A DNA stretch of 34,980 nt, from IMG/VR virus record IMGVR_UViG_3300050821_001844, positions 1 through 34,980 of that record. One strand, given 5' to 3'. This stretch comes from a virus. The notes under the pieces are model-generated. The model made no database searches. It had not been told where the DNA came from and worked only from the letters and a program-made list of their open reading frames with translations. The position numbers and the translations under genes are program-made. Shown here in pieces: positions 23,324-31,369 of this stretch (positions within the stretch are counted from its first letter, which is position 1; each line of letters opens with the position of its first letter).

Positions 23324-24184
23324 TTAGACTCCACGCACCGAGCCGACTCCGGTTGTCTCCCAGCGCCAGTTTTGTTTGTCAAATTTGACGGATTTCACAG
23401 GTTTGCGGTAAATCTTGTCGGGGGCGAACATCGTGTAAAGCATGTCGTCGCCGACGATCTCTTTCACGATGCCAATGCCATTCGTGGAGCCGTACACCGC
23501 AACACGGTCGCCCACCTTGAGAACCGGGGCGGCTTTCTCGGCGTACCACTTCGCACGCTTCTCTACCAGCCATGACAAGCCCTGCGTGGTGTAACCGTAG
23601 TCGGGTATCCACAGCGGAATCTTCTCGCTCTTGAGCGTGACTTCCGTGTCCGGCTGGAGATAGATGTCAACGCCGAATTCGGTCAGCGAATCAAGACGGC
23701 ATTTCGCTTCCGTCATATCAAGGGGAACCATGTTCACGGGGACGACGAAGAATTTAGGGTAGGCAAACTGCGCACGCCAGCCGAGGGTGTTGCGCTCCAA
23801 GCGCCCCCACAGGCTGACTTCGCCGTGGATACCACGCTGGATGTAGCCGATGTCAATCAAGTGCTGCATGTTGATTCCGGCGTACATTCCGCAGGTGCAG
23901 TTGGAGTCAGGGCAGAAGTGTTCTTTGGTTTGGAAAAACGCCCGAGCCTGTTCACTGACGCACGCAGCCATCGCACTTTTCCAGTCGTTGCGGTAGTTGC
24001 ACTGTGCCTCAAATGCTTCCTTGGGAGTCCACAGCGCACCATTGAGGGACGTGATGCCTTCGGTCGTCCAGTTCCACGCCCGATAGGCGATGAACGGCTC
24101 AATGTACGTGTCGGGCACCTTGCTCAAGTCCACGCCGTAGTGGGCGTGTGGCAAAGAGCCGTGATTGGCTCGCCGCCGTGCCAC
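23324..24184 (-). CDS. YRAW-type phage protein with Cys-cluster and SH3-like tail
   Basis: This 286-residue protein contains FIAYRAWNW near residue 35 and CPDSNCTCGMYAG at about residue 91, a combination found in small phage proteins without known function. The Cys run (C91, C96, C98) is a likely metal site. Residues about 225-275 look like an SH3-like beta barrel: LKVGDRVAVYGSTNGIGIVK. The start is a GTG at 24184 whose G is shared with the TAG of the upstream gene, strong evidence for coupling. It is the largest gene of the leftward cassette. Confidence 0.6.
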   Translation of the reverse strand: MARRRANHGSLPHAHYGVDLSKVPDTYIEPFIAYRAWNWTTEGITSLNGALWTPKEAFEAQCNYRNDWKSAMAACVSEQARAFFQTKEHFCPDSNCTCGMYAGINMQHLIDIGYIQRGIHGEVSLWGRLERNTLGWRAQFAYPKFFVVPVNMVPLDMTEAKCRLDSLTEFGVDIYLQPDTEVTLKSEKIPLWIPDYGYTTQGLSWLVEKRAKWYAEKAAPVLKVGDRVAVYGSTNGIGIVKEIVGDDMLYTMFAPDKIYRKPVKSVKFDKQNWRWETTGVGSVRGV

Positions 24185-24336
24185 TAGACTTGCTCTACGA
24201 GAATGGCTTCCGCCGTGACCGGGACTTCAATGGTCACTGGCTGTTCTTGCGGCTGTTCCTGTTCCCGGCGCAGGGGCGCTGGAAGGTTCAGCGGTTCCAC
24301 GTTCAGAATCTCCAGTGGTTTTCCGATCTCGCACAT
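24184..24336 (-). CDS. Small Pro/Glu-rich protein, first gene of leftward cassette
   Basis: This 50-residue protein starts with MCEIGKPLEILNVEPLNLP and continues with Gln/Pro/Glu-rich repeats, then a beta segment ending in EQV. The pattern of G-K-P, V-E-P-L and P-x-P resembles small phage proteins of unknown function. AGGAG lies nine bases upstream of the ATG at 24336, the best ribosome site in the cassette. The stop shares a base with the next GTG start. It is directly downstream of the leader hairpin and promoter described separately. Confidence 0.6.
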   Translation of the reverse strand: MCEIGKPLEILNVEPLNLPAPLRREQEQPQEQPVTIEVPVTAEAILVEQV

Positions 24337-24364
24337 TGTGTTATTCTCCTAAATTTTTGCTGGC

Positions 24365-24416
24365 GGAGACTGATTGGACAAGGCACCTAAGCGATGCCCT
24401 CTCCGAATCAGTCTCC
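24365..24416 (-). promoter_or_regulatory. Long hairpin in the leftward leader
   Basis: GGAGACTGATT at 24365-24375 and AATCAGTCTCC at 24406-24416 are an 11-base perfect inverted repeat. Inside it GGA pairs with TCC (24376-24378 with 24402-24404, one base bulged) and GGCA pairs with TGCC (24382-24385 with 24395-24398), leaving a nine-base apical loop. The element lies in the leftward transcript between the predicted start near 24441 and the ribosome site near 24348, ending 15 bases before it. It has no T-tract, so it is not a simple terminator. Roles could be translational control, protein binding, or processing. Confidence 0.65.
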
Positions 24417-24426
24417 TGTCCAGCCT

Positions 24427-24455
24427 TTGAGTAGTTCTTCCACTCGTAGTATACA
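24427..24455 (+). promoter_or_regulatory. Rightward sigma70-like promoter
   Basis: TTGAGT at 24427-24432 and TATACA at 24450-24455 have a 17-base spacer. Transcription would start near 24462, about 86 bases before the giant protein gene. The -10 hexamer overlaps the leftward -10 at the palindrome GTATAC, so the two promoters cannot be used at once by two polymerases. Confidence 0.5.
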
Positions 24456-24477
24456 GCCAAGGCCCCAAAAATGTCCA
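24448..24477 (-). promoter_or_regulatory. Leftward sigma70-like promoter
   Basis: Read leftward, TGGACA (24477-24472) and TATACT (24453-24448) have an 18-base spacer. Transcription would begin near 24441 and give a leader of about 105 bases that contains the hairpin at 24365-24416. The -10 shares bases with the rightward promoter on the other strand. Confidence 0.55.
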
Positions 24478-24537
24478 GTCGTGATCCCCTGCGTTTTCAA
24501 CGTCTTATATTACCACCTTTTTTGAGCTTTCCCGCTC

Positions 24538-24546
24538 TTTCTATAG
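24538..24546 (+). promoter_or_regulatory. TTTCTATAG element (possible late promoter)
   Basis: TTTCTATAG ends one base before the ATG of the giant protein gene and occurs again at 33610-33618 before the capsid unit. TTGAGC lies 14 bases upstream of TATAGA here; TTAGTG lies 15 bases upstream of TATAGT at the other site. The two may be copies of a phage late promoter. If it were used here, the transcript would be nearly leaderless. Two examples are too few to be sure. Confidence 0.3.
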
Positions 24547-24547
24547 A

Positions 24548-27500
24548 ATGAGCCGCGACCCCAAATCCCCACTTCTGAAGAAACGCGCCATGGACGCCCT
24601 GCTGGAGTCTATGACCACGGACGACTACGACTCTCTGGGCGCTCACCGCAGGGGCGAGTCCACCCCGGAAGCCAAGGGTACCGAGTTTGATGAGAGCCTC
24701 AACGGGGAAGGGTTCTCCGGCTCCCCAGCCATCATCCCCCCGAAAGACCTCGCACCGCCGTCCAGCCCAGACGATGCCGAGTTCTTCAAGGAGTCTCAGC
24801 CGAAGGTCGGCGTTAACATCCACCGCAACACCAAGAGCCGGGCGCACGGCATCCGCTGCGTGGAGATCGCCAAGGCTCACCCGGATTGGGACGCTTCCCA
24901 AGTTGAGGCGCAAGCCACGCTAGTCGGTCTCGGCGTCAAGCCGTTGGAAGACGTACTGGGCGACTGGGAGAAGGAAGCTCGCTCCATTGAACCGATTGAG
25001 GAAGACAAGGCGGATCACGAGTTCTTCAAGGAAGCGCCGATGCAAGCCTCGGCAAAAACAGCCGGGCACCGGGTTGAGGACACGGGCGAATACGACGAGG
25101 ACAAGGAAACCCGCATCCGCAACGTGGCGAAGGAGACCGCGCAGTACTACGAGCACGGCTCCATGTTTGACCCCAAAGGTGACTACCTCTGCAAGGGCTG
25201 TCACTACATGTTGGGCAACAAGCTGTGCGCCTTCGTTGAGGGTGAGGTCAGCAAAGAACACGGCACGTGCCGCTACTGGAAGATCGCTGACGGCAAGGCA
25301 CCTGTAGAGCTTGAGCGCAAGTACGACAAGAAGACGGCGGGATACGCAGAACGCAACGATCAGGGTTTCGGCTGCAAGCGCTGCGAGTACGGTGGTGCGG
25401 CGGAGAAGCCGGACTCAGACGGACGTGACTCGTGGTGCCAGTTCTTCGGAATGCACGTCATCCCTGATGCCTGCTGCTATGAGAACGAACTGCACGGCGA
25501 CGTCCTGTTCAACTCCGATAACACCAAACATGCGAACTTCATTCCGCTCGCAAACTTGGACAAGAAGGCAGCCAAGACGCTGTACCACATCACACCCACT
25601 GACAAAGTCCCGAGCATCAAGGCGAAGGGCATCCTCCCGCTCCAGACCTCAAACTGGGTTAAGGGTGACGACGGCGAACGCTACGGTGAGGGCGAGATAT
25701 TCGCCATGGACAACGCAGAGGATGCGGTGCGCTGGGCTGCCAAGATGGACTGGGAATTTAACAAAGGTATGGGCACGGGGAAGATTTCCATCATCAGCTT
25801 CACACCCGGTGCAGAGAAGTGGAAGCGTGACACGTCGGACCCGATTTCGCAGGCAGCGAACAAGGGGAAGTGGCTGAAAGCTATCGGCTCTGTCAAGCCG
25901 GAGCAGATCGGGAACTCCTTCGTGCTCAATTCGGAGATGGTCAAGTCCGTCACCCAAGGCAAGGGAGTCAAGCTGGCGGACGTCCCGACCAAGAGCTACG
26001 GCATGGGCACGCCAATCGGCGGCACCGACAACCCCGACGCAGGCGCGTCCGACGAGCCGGAAGAAATGCAAGACCCTGCCGAACTTGGGATGAACATGAC
26101 CGGGGCTGTGTACGAAGATACCGAAGTCTACCTCAAAGACCCGCCGCTGCACTATCGTCCGGGGATGCCTCGCGGGCATGACCTTCCTGACGCAGAGTAC
26201 TCAATTGGGTTGCAGCCCTCAACTCGCAAACCCTCCATGGAAGAGCAGGAGAACACGCAGTCGTTTGAGGACGAGGAGTTGGACGACTACGATTACGACG
26301 CCGAGGACGCCAGGCTCGCGGCGATCATGGACGAGGAAGACGCCGTGTTTGAGCGCCAAGCACGCCTGTGGGCTTCCGAGGTGGACGGCAACGACCTGCA
26401 CGTCGCCATGGAAAAGATCGGCAGCAGCGAGGACTCCGGCTGGTTCGCCAAGTCCGCCCGCCCGTCCGACCAGAAGATAGAGCTTCTCCAGAAGCAGTTT
26501 AAGCTCACGCCCGAGCAGATTGAGCTTTGCATTGCAGCAGACCCAAGCCCGAACCAGACCGACTACACTGCGTGGATTGCGAAGCAGCTTGCGAAAGGTC
26601 AGATCAGGCTACCAGAAGACACGGAAAAGATGAAGGAACAGCTTGGGATGTTCCAGAAATTCAAGAAGTCCCCAGCCTTCACGTTCAACAAGGACATTCA
26701 GCAGTACGACACCGTGAAGCTGTTTGAAACGCTTGAGCAAGCTACGGCCGCGGGCATGGGCAGCAAGAAGGAAGAGAAGCGTGAAAAGGTACGCCAAGGT
26801 GCGGAAATCGTAGTGAAGAACGGCGACGTTACCATCTACAAGGTCACCGAACCTGCCGCAGCTATTGAACTTGGCGGTGGCACCAACTGGTGTACCGCAG
26901 CGCCCGGCAACAGCATGGCTTCGCACTACTTGAAGGACGGCCCACTCTACATCTTCTTTGACGCAGGTTCCGCCGTGGCGCAGCTTCACCCGGAGTCCAA
27001 CCAGTTCATGAACCGTGCAGACGTGTGCATTCTTGAGTCCGTCACTGGTGAAAGCAACTACGGCAGGTCGGAAAAGTTCTTGGCCGACCCCTCGCTGGCA
27101 AGGGCACTGGGTCTACTCGCTGAGAAGGAACCGAGCGTGCGTGAGTGGGTCACGGAGAATGTCTCCAACCCAGAGACCGTCGCCAAGATTCTAGGCGAGG
27201 AGTCGCAGAAGGAAGTTGAGCATAACACTAAGTGGGACGAATCCATCGCTGAGTACAACAAGGAACTCGCCCAATGGCAGATACAGTACGACCAGTTCCA
27301 AAAAGACCACGCCGAGTGGGAAGACAAACGGAAGGCATTTCAGCAAACACCACAATATCAAGAGTGGCAAAAGGCACACGACGCCTATCAGGAACAGTAC
27401 GATGCTTGGTGGCGGAATCGCTACGACCCTGTCAGCGGAGAACCGAAAGCCCGTCCAGTGGAACCAGAAGAACCGGAAGGACCGGAAGAACCACGTGAAC

Positions 27501-30415
27501 CTAGCAAACCGTGGAATCCTGCCGGAGACAGGGAACGTGGCTACAGCTACAGAACCCGCTACGGCGACCCTTCAGAATACAGCGGTAAGAAATTCAAAAT
27601 GCAAGTGCGCCATGCTCTCGCTACAGGGAAGGCGCTTCCGCCTGAGATTGAGGCGCAGCTTGTCGGCGCTCATGTCAACACGGAACTTTTGCTGAAGTAC
27701 GGCGCAGTGTTCCACCCCGGACAGCCATGGGAACCGCTGGCTCAAACCATTTTTGAAAAAGTCAAGTCACGTGGCAAAGTGGACAAGAATGCGATTGACT
27801 ACGCAGCTAAGTTCATCAAGGGGCCTTGGCCTGAGATCGAACCTTACCTCCTTGAGAAGCTTTTCCTCCAGACACGCAACATGGAACAGATGCGCATGGC
27901 GCTTGACTACGCCGCACGTGGTCGTCGCACCCGCTGGCCCGAGTTTGAAGCAAAGCTCCTGAAAGCGAAGCCCGGCTTGGCGTCTGGTTACGGTTGTGCC
28001 GAGTACGCCATCAGGGTGCTGAAGCAGCCATGGTCTGCTATCCCCGGACTGAAGCGCAAGAAGAACGGCAGGCTCAACCCGGAAGAGTGCATGATCGTCG
28101 GCAATCCCGGCGAGGCACGTAGATATTCCGAGGCGTTCTTCCAAGGCAAGACTTGGGATGACTTCCAAAGGTCGGCCCTCGAAGCTAACAACCTAGTGGC
28201 GCTCATCAACTACGCTGCTGACACGCTGCACACTCGCATGCCGGAACTTGAAGAGAAGATTCTCTCTGGTCAGAAGGATGCGCAGGAAAGCAAGGGTCGC
28301 CAGCGTAGCTGGACTCACCATACCGATCTACCGCTCACCTACGCCATGAAAGTCATCAAGGGGCGTTGGCCCGAGTACGAGACAAAGATTCTCGGCTACT
28401 CCAAGGGCGAGCACAAGGAGAGGGGCTACCACAACCGTGATGAGTACAAGCCGAGCACCTCGCAGCGGTGGGGCGGGCGCAACCGCTTGGACGACCGTGT
28501 CGCCAATTACATCAAGAACGTCATCAAGGGTCGTTGGCCCGAGTTTGAGCAGATTCTTCTTGCCCGTTATGAGACGAACCCCGGTCAGTGGGTAGATAAC
28601 CAGAACATGCTTGACGGGTATCTCGTGACCATCAACGAAACCTGCCAGCTACGCTACACCGATAACGGCGAAGAGGCTTACGACAAGGAAGCTGACGAAC
28701 GGACGATCAAGCCGTTCACGAAGTTCAAGCAGGACGCTCAGTGCTATTGGCCCGAGGGTGAGCAACGCCTCATCACTCGTGACGCTGGTTATGAAAAAAT
28801 CTTGGTGGACGAGCTTAAGAAGCGGGCAACTGGTGCGGACGACGAAGGACGAGAGGGCTGGACGAAGGGCGAGAAGTACGTGTCCATAGAAGACCTCGCG
28901 AAGATGGAGAGACCTCAAGGCGAAATTGACTACAAGTTGCGCAATGAACAGCCAAGCTGGACGATCTGGAACGGAATCTGGGTCGGCTGGTGGGGTATGG
29001 ACACCGTTGAGAAGTACACCGACTACATGCTGGCTAACGGTGTGACGTGGGAAGAAGGCGTGGACATCATGGAGGTTCACGAAGACCTTGAAGACGTGCG
29101 CGGACGCTATAGTCACTCGCAGGGTCGCCCAGAGCGCCGCCAGAAGCAAGAAGCGGCACCTCCGCCGAGCGGCAACTACGTGGAAGACCCATCGCAGCCC
29201 GGCGTGTATCGCCAGTCAAGCCTGCTCAAGAAGAAGGCACTGATTGAGATGGCTCCATCGCCGAGCATGCTACCGCCTCGTGACGACATAAAGAACCACG
29301 TTGACAAGCAAGAACAGGACTTGATCAACAAAGACATCATGCAGGGCGTGAAGGAACCGCTGAACCCGAAGAAGAAGACACGCCGTCCGCAGATCAGCCC
29401 GCTCGTCAACCCTAACGGAGTGACTGCGGGTGCAAAGACAGCAGGCATGACTGAGGAGGAAATGCTGGCACTCCAACCGGGAGACGTCGTGCTTTATGAC
29501 GACGGTCGCCCTGGACACAGCAGCAAGGGAGAGGTGTTGGAATTTATCGCTCCCCGACTGCTCCAAGTACAGTTTGAGGATCGTGCCCAGTCCACCACCA
29601 TCGCCGTGAACAAGCCGGAGTGGACTAACTACCTGACCAAAGTTTCGTCAAGCAAGACCGCCGAGTACTCGCAGCAGGATTGGGAGCAGGACGAACAGTC
29701 GCAGTACTTCCTTGAACAGGTAGATGAAGCCGAGGACGAAGCGAAGCGCTTCTTCATGCAGGAAGCTTACATCCAGCAGCTTGCTGAGGAAAATCACAAG
29801 ACCATGGACGAGATGTGGAACATGATGGGCGACGAATACGCCGCCGAGTTCTACGGATTGCCCTACAAGACCGTGCCGGACTACACCGATGAGGAAGTGT
29901 CCGACCAAGAAGAGTCCTCCCCCGCGAAGCCCAAGATCAGTGCAGAAAACCCCAGCGGAATTGAGATGCTGTTCGCTGACATTGACGCGGCGTGGGGCAA
30001 AGTGGAGCGCCCTGATGACGCAGCGATCCAGCGTGTTGGACAGTATCTCTACAAATCGCAGCGGGCGACGAGCCTGCCGTCAGGAGTCAGGCTAGCCGAG
30101 AAGTGGCGTGAGTCCCGGTGGCCGAACTACCATCCCGACGACAAAGGCTTTCTGGAAAGCGTCGGCATCAAGGCGAGCACGGAAAAGTCCGAGGTGCGCA
30201 TCCGCTTCAGGGACAAGGAAGAAGTGCTGCCGACGTACAAGCCCGAAGAAATCATGAAAGCAGTAAGGCATGCGGAGAATCTGTCAATGGCAAACCCCGG
30301 ATTTCCGGTGGTGTTCATCCTTGATGAGGCGGGCGTCGTTAGCGAAGACACGTACATCAACGGCAATTGGGTAGGTCCGACGGTGGAAAAGTTCGCCTTC
30401 CGGGCGACTAGGTAG
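24548..30415 (+). CDS. Giant multidomain virion-associated protein with ART-like domain
   Basis: This 1955-residue protein heads the head-assembly block. In order, two Cys clusters resemble each other: C215-x2-C218-x8-C227-x13-C241 and C276-x2-C279-x17-C297-x11-C309. An ADP-ribosyltransferase-like region follows at about 343-470: L345-Y-H-I-T, an EIFAMDNAEDAVRWA helix, and a late beta strand IISFTP. Around residue 781 TNWCTAAPG, then GPLYIFFDAG, belongs to a phage domain of unknown role. A Trp/Gln-rich coiled coil and a Pro/Glu hinge precede about seven RWPE-type helical repeats (1079-1417). The C-terminal part is acidic and mixed. K-T-A-G linkers separate several parts. No clear ribosome site precedes the ATG. 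A head-packaged effector, like T4 Alt in concept, is plausible but unproven; catalytic residues of the ART-like region are not certain. Confidence 0.6.
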   Translation: MSRDPKSPLLKKRAMDALLESMTTDDYDSLGAHRRGESTPEAKGTEFDESLNGEGFSGSPAIIPPKDLAPPSSPDDAEFFKESQPKVGVNIHRNTKSRAHGIRCVEIAKAHPDWDASQVEAQATLVGLGVKPLEDVLGDWEKEARSIEPIEEDKADHEFFKEAPMQASAKTAGHRVEDTGEYDEDKETRIRNVAKETAQYYEHGSMFDPKGDYLCKGCHYMLGNKLCAFVEGEVSKEHGTCRYWKIADGKAPVELERKYDKKTAGYAERNDQGFGCKRCEYGGAAEKPDSDGRDSWCQFFGMHVIPDACCYENELHGDVLFNSDNTKHANFIPLANLDKKAAKTLYHITPTDKVPSIKAKGILPLQTSNWVKGDDGERYGEGEIFAMDNAEDAVRWAAKMDWEFNKGMGTGKISIISFTPGAEKWKRDTSDPISQAANKGKWLKAIGSVKPEQIGNSFVLNSEMVKSVTQGKGVKLADVPTKSYGMGTPIGGTDNPDAGASDEPEEMQDPAELGMNMTGAVYEDTEVYLKDPPLHYRPGMPRGHDLPDAEYSIGLQPSTRKPSMEEQENTQSFEDEELDDYDYDAEDARLAAIMDEEDAVFERQARLWASEVDGNDLHVAMEKIGSSEDSGWFAKSARPSDQKIELLQKQFKLTPEQIELCIAADPSPNQTDYTAWIAKQLAKGQIRLPEDTEKMKEQLGMFQKFKKSPAFTFNKDIQQYDTVKLFETLEQATAAGMGSKKEEKREKVRQGAEIVVKNGDVTIYKVTEPAAAIELGGGTNWCTAAPGNSMASHYLKDGPLYIFFDAGSAVAQLHPESNQFMNRADVCILESVTGESNYGRSEKFLADPSLARALGLLAEKEPSVREWVTENVSNPETVAKILGEESQKEVEHNTKWDESIAEYNKELAQWQIQYDQFQKDHAEWEDKRKAFQQTPQYQEWQKAHDAYQEQYDAWWRNRYDPVSGEPKARPVEPEEPEGPEEPREPSKPWNPAGDRERGYSYRTRYGDPSEYSGKKFKMQVRHALATGKALPPEIEAQLVGAHVNTELLLKYGAVFHPGQPWEPLAQTIFEKVKSRGKVDKNAIDYAAKFIKGPWPEIEPYLLEKLFLQTRNMEQMRMALDYAARGRRTRWPEFEAKLLKAKPGLASGYGCAEYAIRVLKQPWSAIPGLKRKKNGRLNPEECMIVGNPGEARRYSEAFFQGKTWDDFQRSALEANNLVALINYAADTLHTRMPELEEKILSGQKDAQESKGRQRSWTHHTDLPLTYAMKVIKGRWPEYETKILGYSKGEHKERGYHNRDEYKPSTSQRWGGRNRLDDRVANYIKNVIKGRWPEFEQILLARYETNPGQWVDNQNMLDGYLVTINETCQLRYTDNGEEAYDKEADERTIKPFTKFKQDAQCYWPEGEQRLITRDAGYEKILVDELKKRATGADDEGREGWTKGEKYVSIEDLAKMERPQGEIDYKLRNEQPSWTIWNGIWVGWWGMDTVEKYTDYMLANGVTWEEGVDIMEVHEDLEDVRGRYSHSQGRPERRQKQEAAPPPSGNYVEDPSQPGVYRQSSLLKKKALIEMAPSPSMLPPRDDIKNHVDKQEQDLINKDIMQGVKEPLNPKKKTRRPQISPLVNPNGVTAGAKTAGMTEEEMLALQPGDVVLYDDGRPGHSSKGEVLEFIAPRLLQVQFEDRAQSTTIAVNKPEWTNYLTKVSSSKTAEYSQQDWEQDEQSQYFLEQVDEAEDEAKRFFMQEAYIQQLAEENHKTMDEMWNMMGDEYAAEFYGLPYKTVPDYTDEEVSDQEESSPAKPKISAENPSGIEMLFADIDAAWGKVERPDDAAIQRVGQYLYKSQRATSLPSGVRLAEKWRESRWPNYHPDDKGFLESVGIKASTEKSEVRIRFRDKEEVLPTYKPEEIMKAVRHAENLSMANPGFPVVFILDEAGVVSEDTYINGNWVGPTVEKFAFRATR
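27785..28790 (+). repeat. RWPE-type helical repeat array in the giant protein
   Basis: About seven copies of a 30-60-residue unit lie in residues 1079-1417. Each has a helical A-x-x-Y-A stretch, then a variant of V-I-K-G-R-W-P-E-x-E, then I-L or L-L. Copies include FIKGPWPEIE, TRWPEFEAKLL, HTRMPELEEKIL, GRWPEYETKIL and GRWPEFEQILL. The two best-matched copies have the same VIKGRWPE core. The array probably builds an alpha-solenoid for protein binding. Spacing is uneven, so this is a protein-level repeat and not a recent DNA duplication. Confidence 0.75.
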
Positions 30416-30423
30416 AGGGTGTA

Positions 30424-31362
30424 ATGTCCTTTAAGAAAACCGCCAACGCAGTGCTGGAAAACCCGGTTCTCAGCAATGAGGACTGGCAGAAGATGTTTGG
30501 TAAGCGTGCGTTCCGTGGCTGCCAGCTTGATGGAGATCATCCGTTCTGCAAAGTGGCAAGTGCGAAACGTGCAGCAGAAGCGCAGAAAATCGCTGCCGAT
30601 ACTTCAAAATACCTGCTGTCACACGTGACGATCATGAGCAGCGTCATGGTTGAAGAAGAGCCGTTTGACTACCTCATCAAGCCTGAGACCAGCCACCTCG
30701 TCAATAACAACGACGACGCGTGGACGAACGAGGTTCTGAAGCTGAGCTATCGCAGTTTCGTCGGAGCCTTCAACTTCGTTGAGCACTTCCAGAATAGCAA
30801 GTACGCCAAGGGACACATTCTTGACGCCGTCCTCCGCAAGGTGAACGTCGCCGAGGGCGGTTCAATCTGGGTCTACTACTGCGACATTCTCGTCGCTACC
30901 GACGTCACTCATGAGAAGCTTGTTCATGACATCCGTGAAGGTCACGTTCGCTACCTGTCCATGGGATGCGTCACCGACCTCGTGATCTGTTCTTATTGCG
31001 GGTCTCGGGTCACCGACGCCAACACGTACTGCAACCACCTGTCTTTTCAGAAGGGTACGTTCCTGGCGGACGACGACGGCGTGCCCCGCCGTATCGCTGA
31101 ACTGTGCGGGCACAAGAGCATGGTTAACGGCGGCGTGAAGTTCGTTGAGGCAAGCTGGGTTGCGACCCCCGCGTTCCCCGGAGCGGCAAAAAGGAACATC
31201 GTCGCCGAGGAATGGGTGGGTCCTTCTACCCCGTACACGCAGAAGCAATCATCGGCACCCTCAAAATTTGCTATGACAGCCTCAAAAAAGACTGAATACG
31301 AAGACCTTTCATTGAGTGAAGCATTGCTAGACGCTGATTTCCTTGGAGACCGCAGAAGGTAA
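30424..31362 (+). CDS. Prohead protease-like protein with zinc-type insert
   Basis: This 312-residue protein resembles assemblin-type prohead proteases, which mature heads by cleaving internal proteins. The best signs are H121 in VEHFQNSKYAKG, a beta run ending in DILVATD, and S179 in RYLSMGC, the usual L-S-x-G serine. After this comes an unusual insert with C-x2-C in CSYCGSR, then CNH and CGHK, a likely zinc site. The N-terminal 60 residues are basic and could be removed. The C-terminal tail carries TASKKTEYEDLS, like linkers in the neighbouring proteins. The ATG at 30424 is eight bases after the giant gene, with GAGGGTG upstream. Position before scaffold and capsid supports the call. Confidence 0.65.
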   Translation: MSFKKTANAVLENPVLSNEDWQKMFGKRAFRGCQLDGDHPFCKVASAKRAAEAQKIAADTSKYLLSHVTIMSSVMVEEEPFDYLIKPETSHLVNNNDDAWTNEVLKLSYRSFVGAFNFVEHFQNSKYAKGHILDAVLRKVNVAEGGSIWVYYCDILVATDVTHEKLVHDIREGHVRYLSMGCVTDLVICSYCGSRVTDANTYCNHLSFQKGTFLADDDGVPRRIAELCGHKSMVNGGVKFVEASWVATPAFPGAAKRNIVAEEWVGPSTPYTQKQSSAPSKFAMTASKKTEYEDLSLSEALLDADFLGDRRR

Positions 31363-31369
31363 AGAATCT

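Noticed and set aside
24148-24390. A rightward 80-codon frame across the divergent region
   Set aside because: It overlaps the well-supported leftward gene at 24184-24336 and the leader hairpin, and has no ribosome site.
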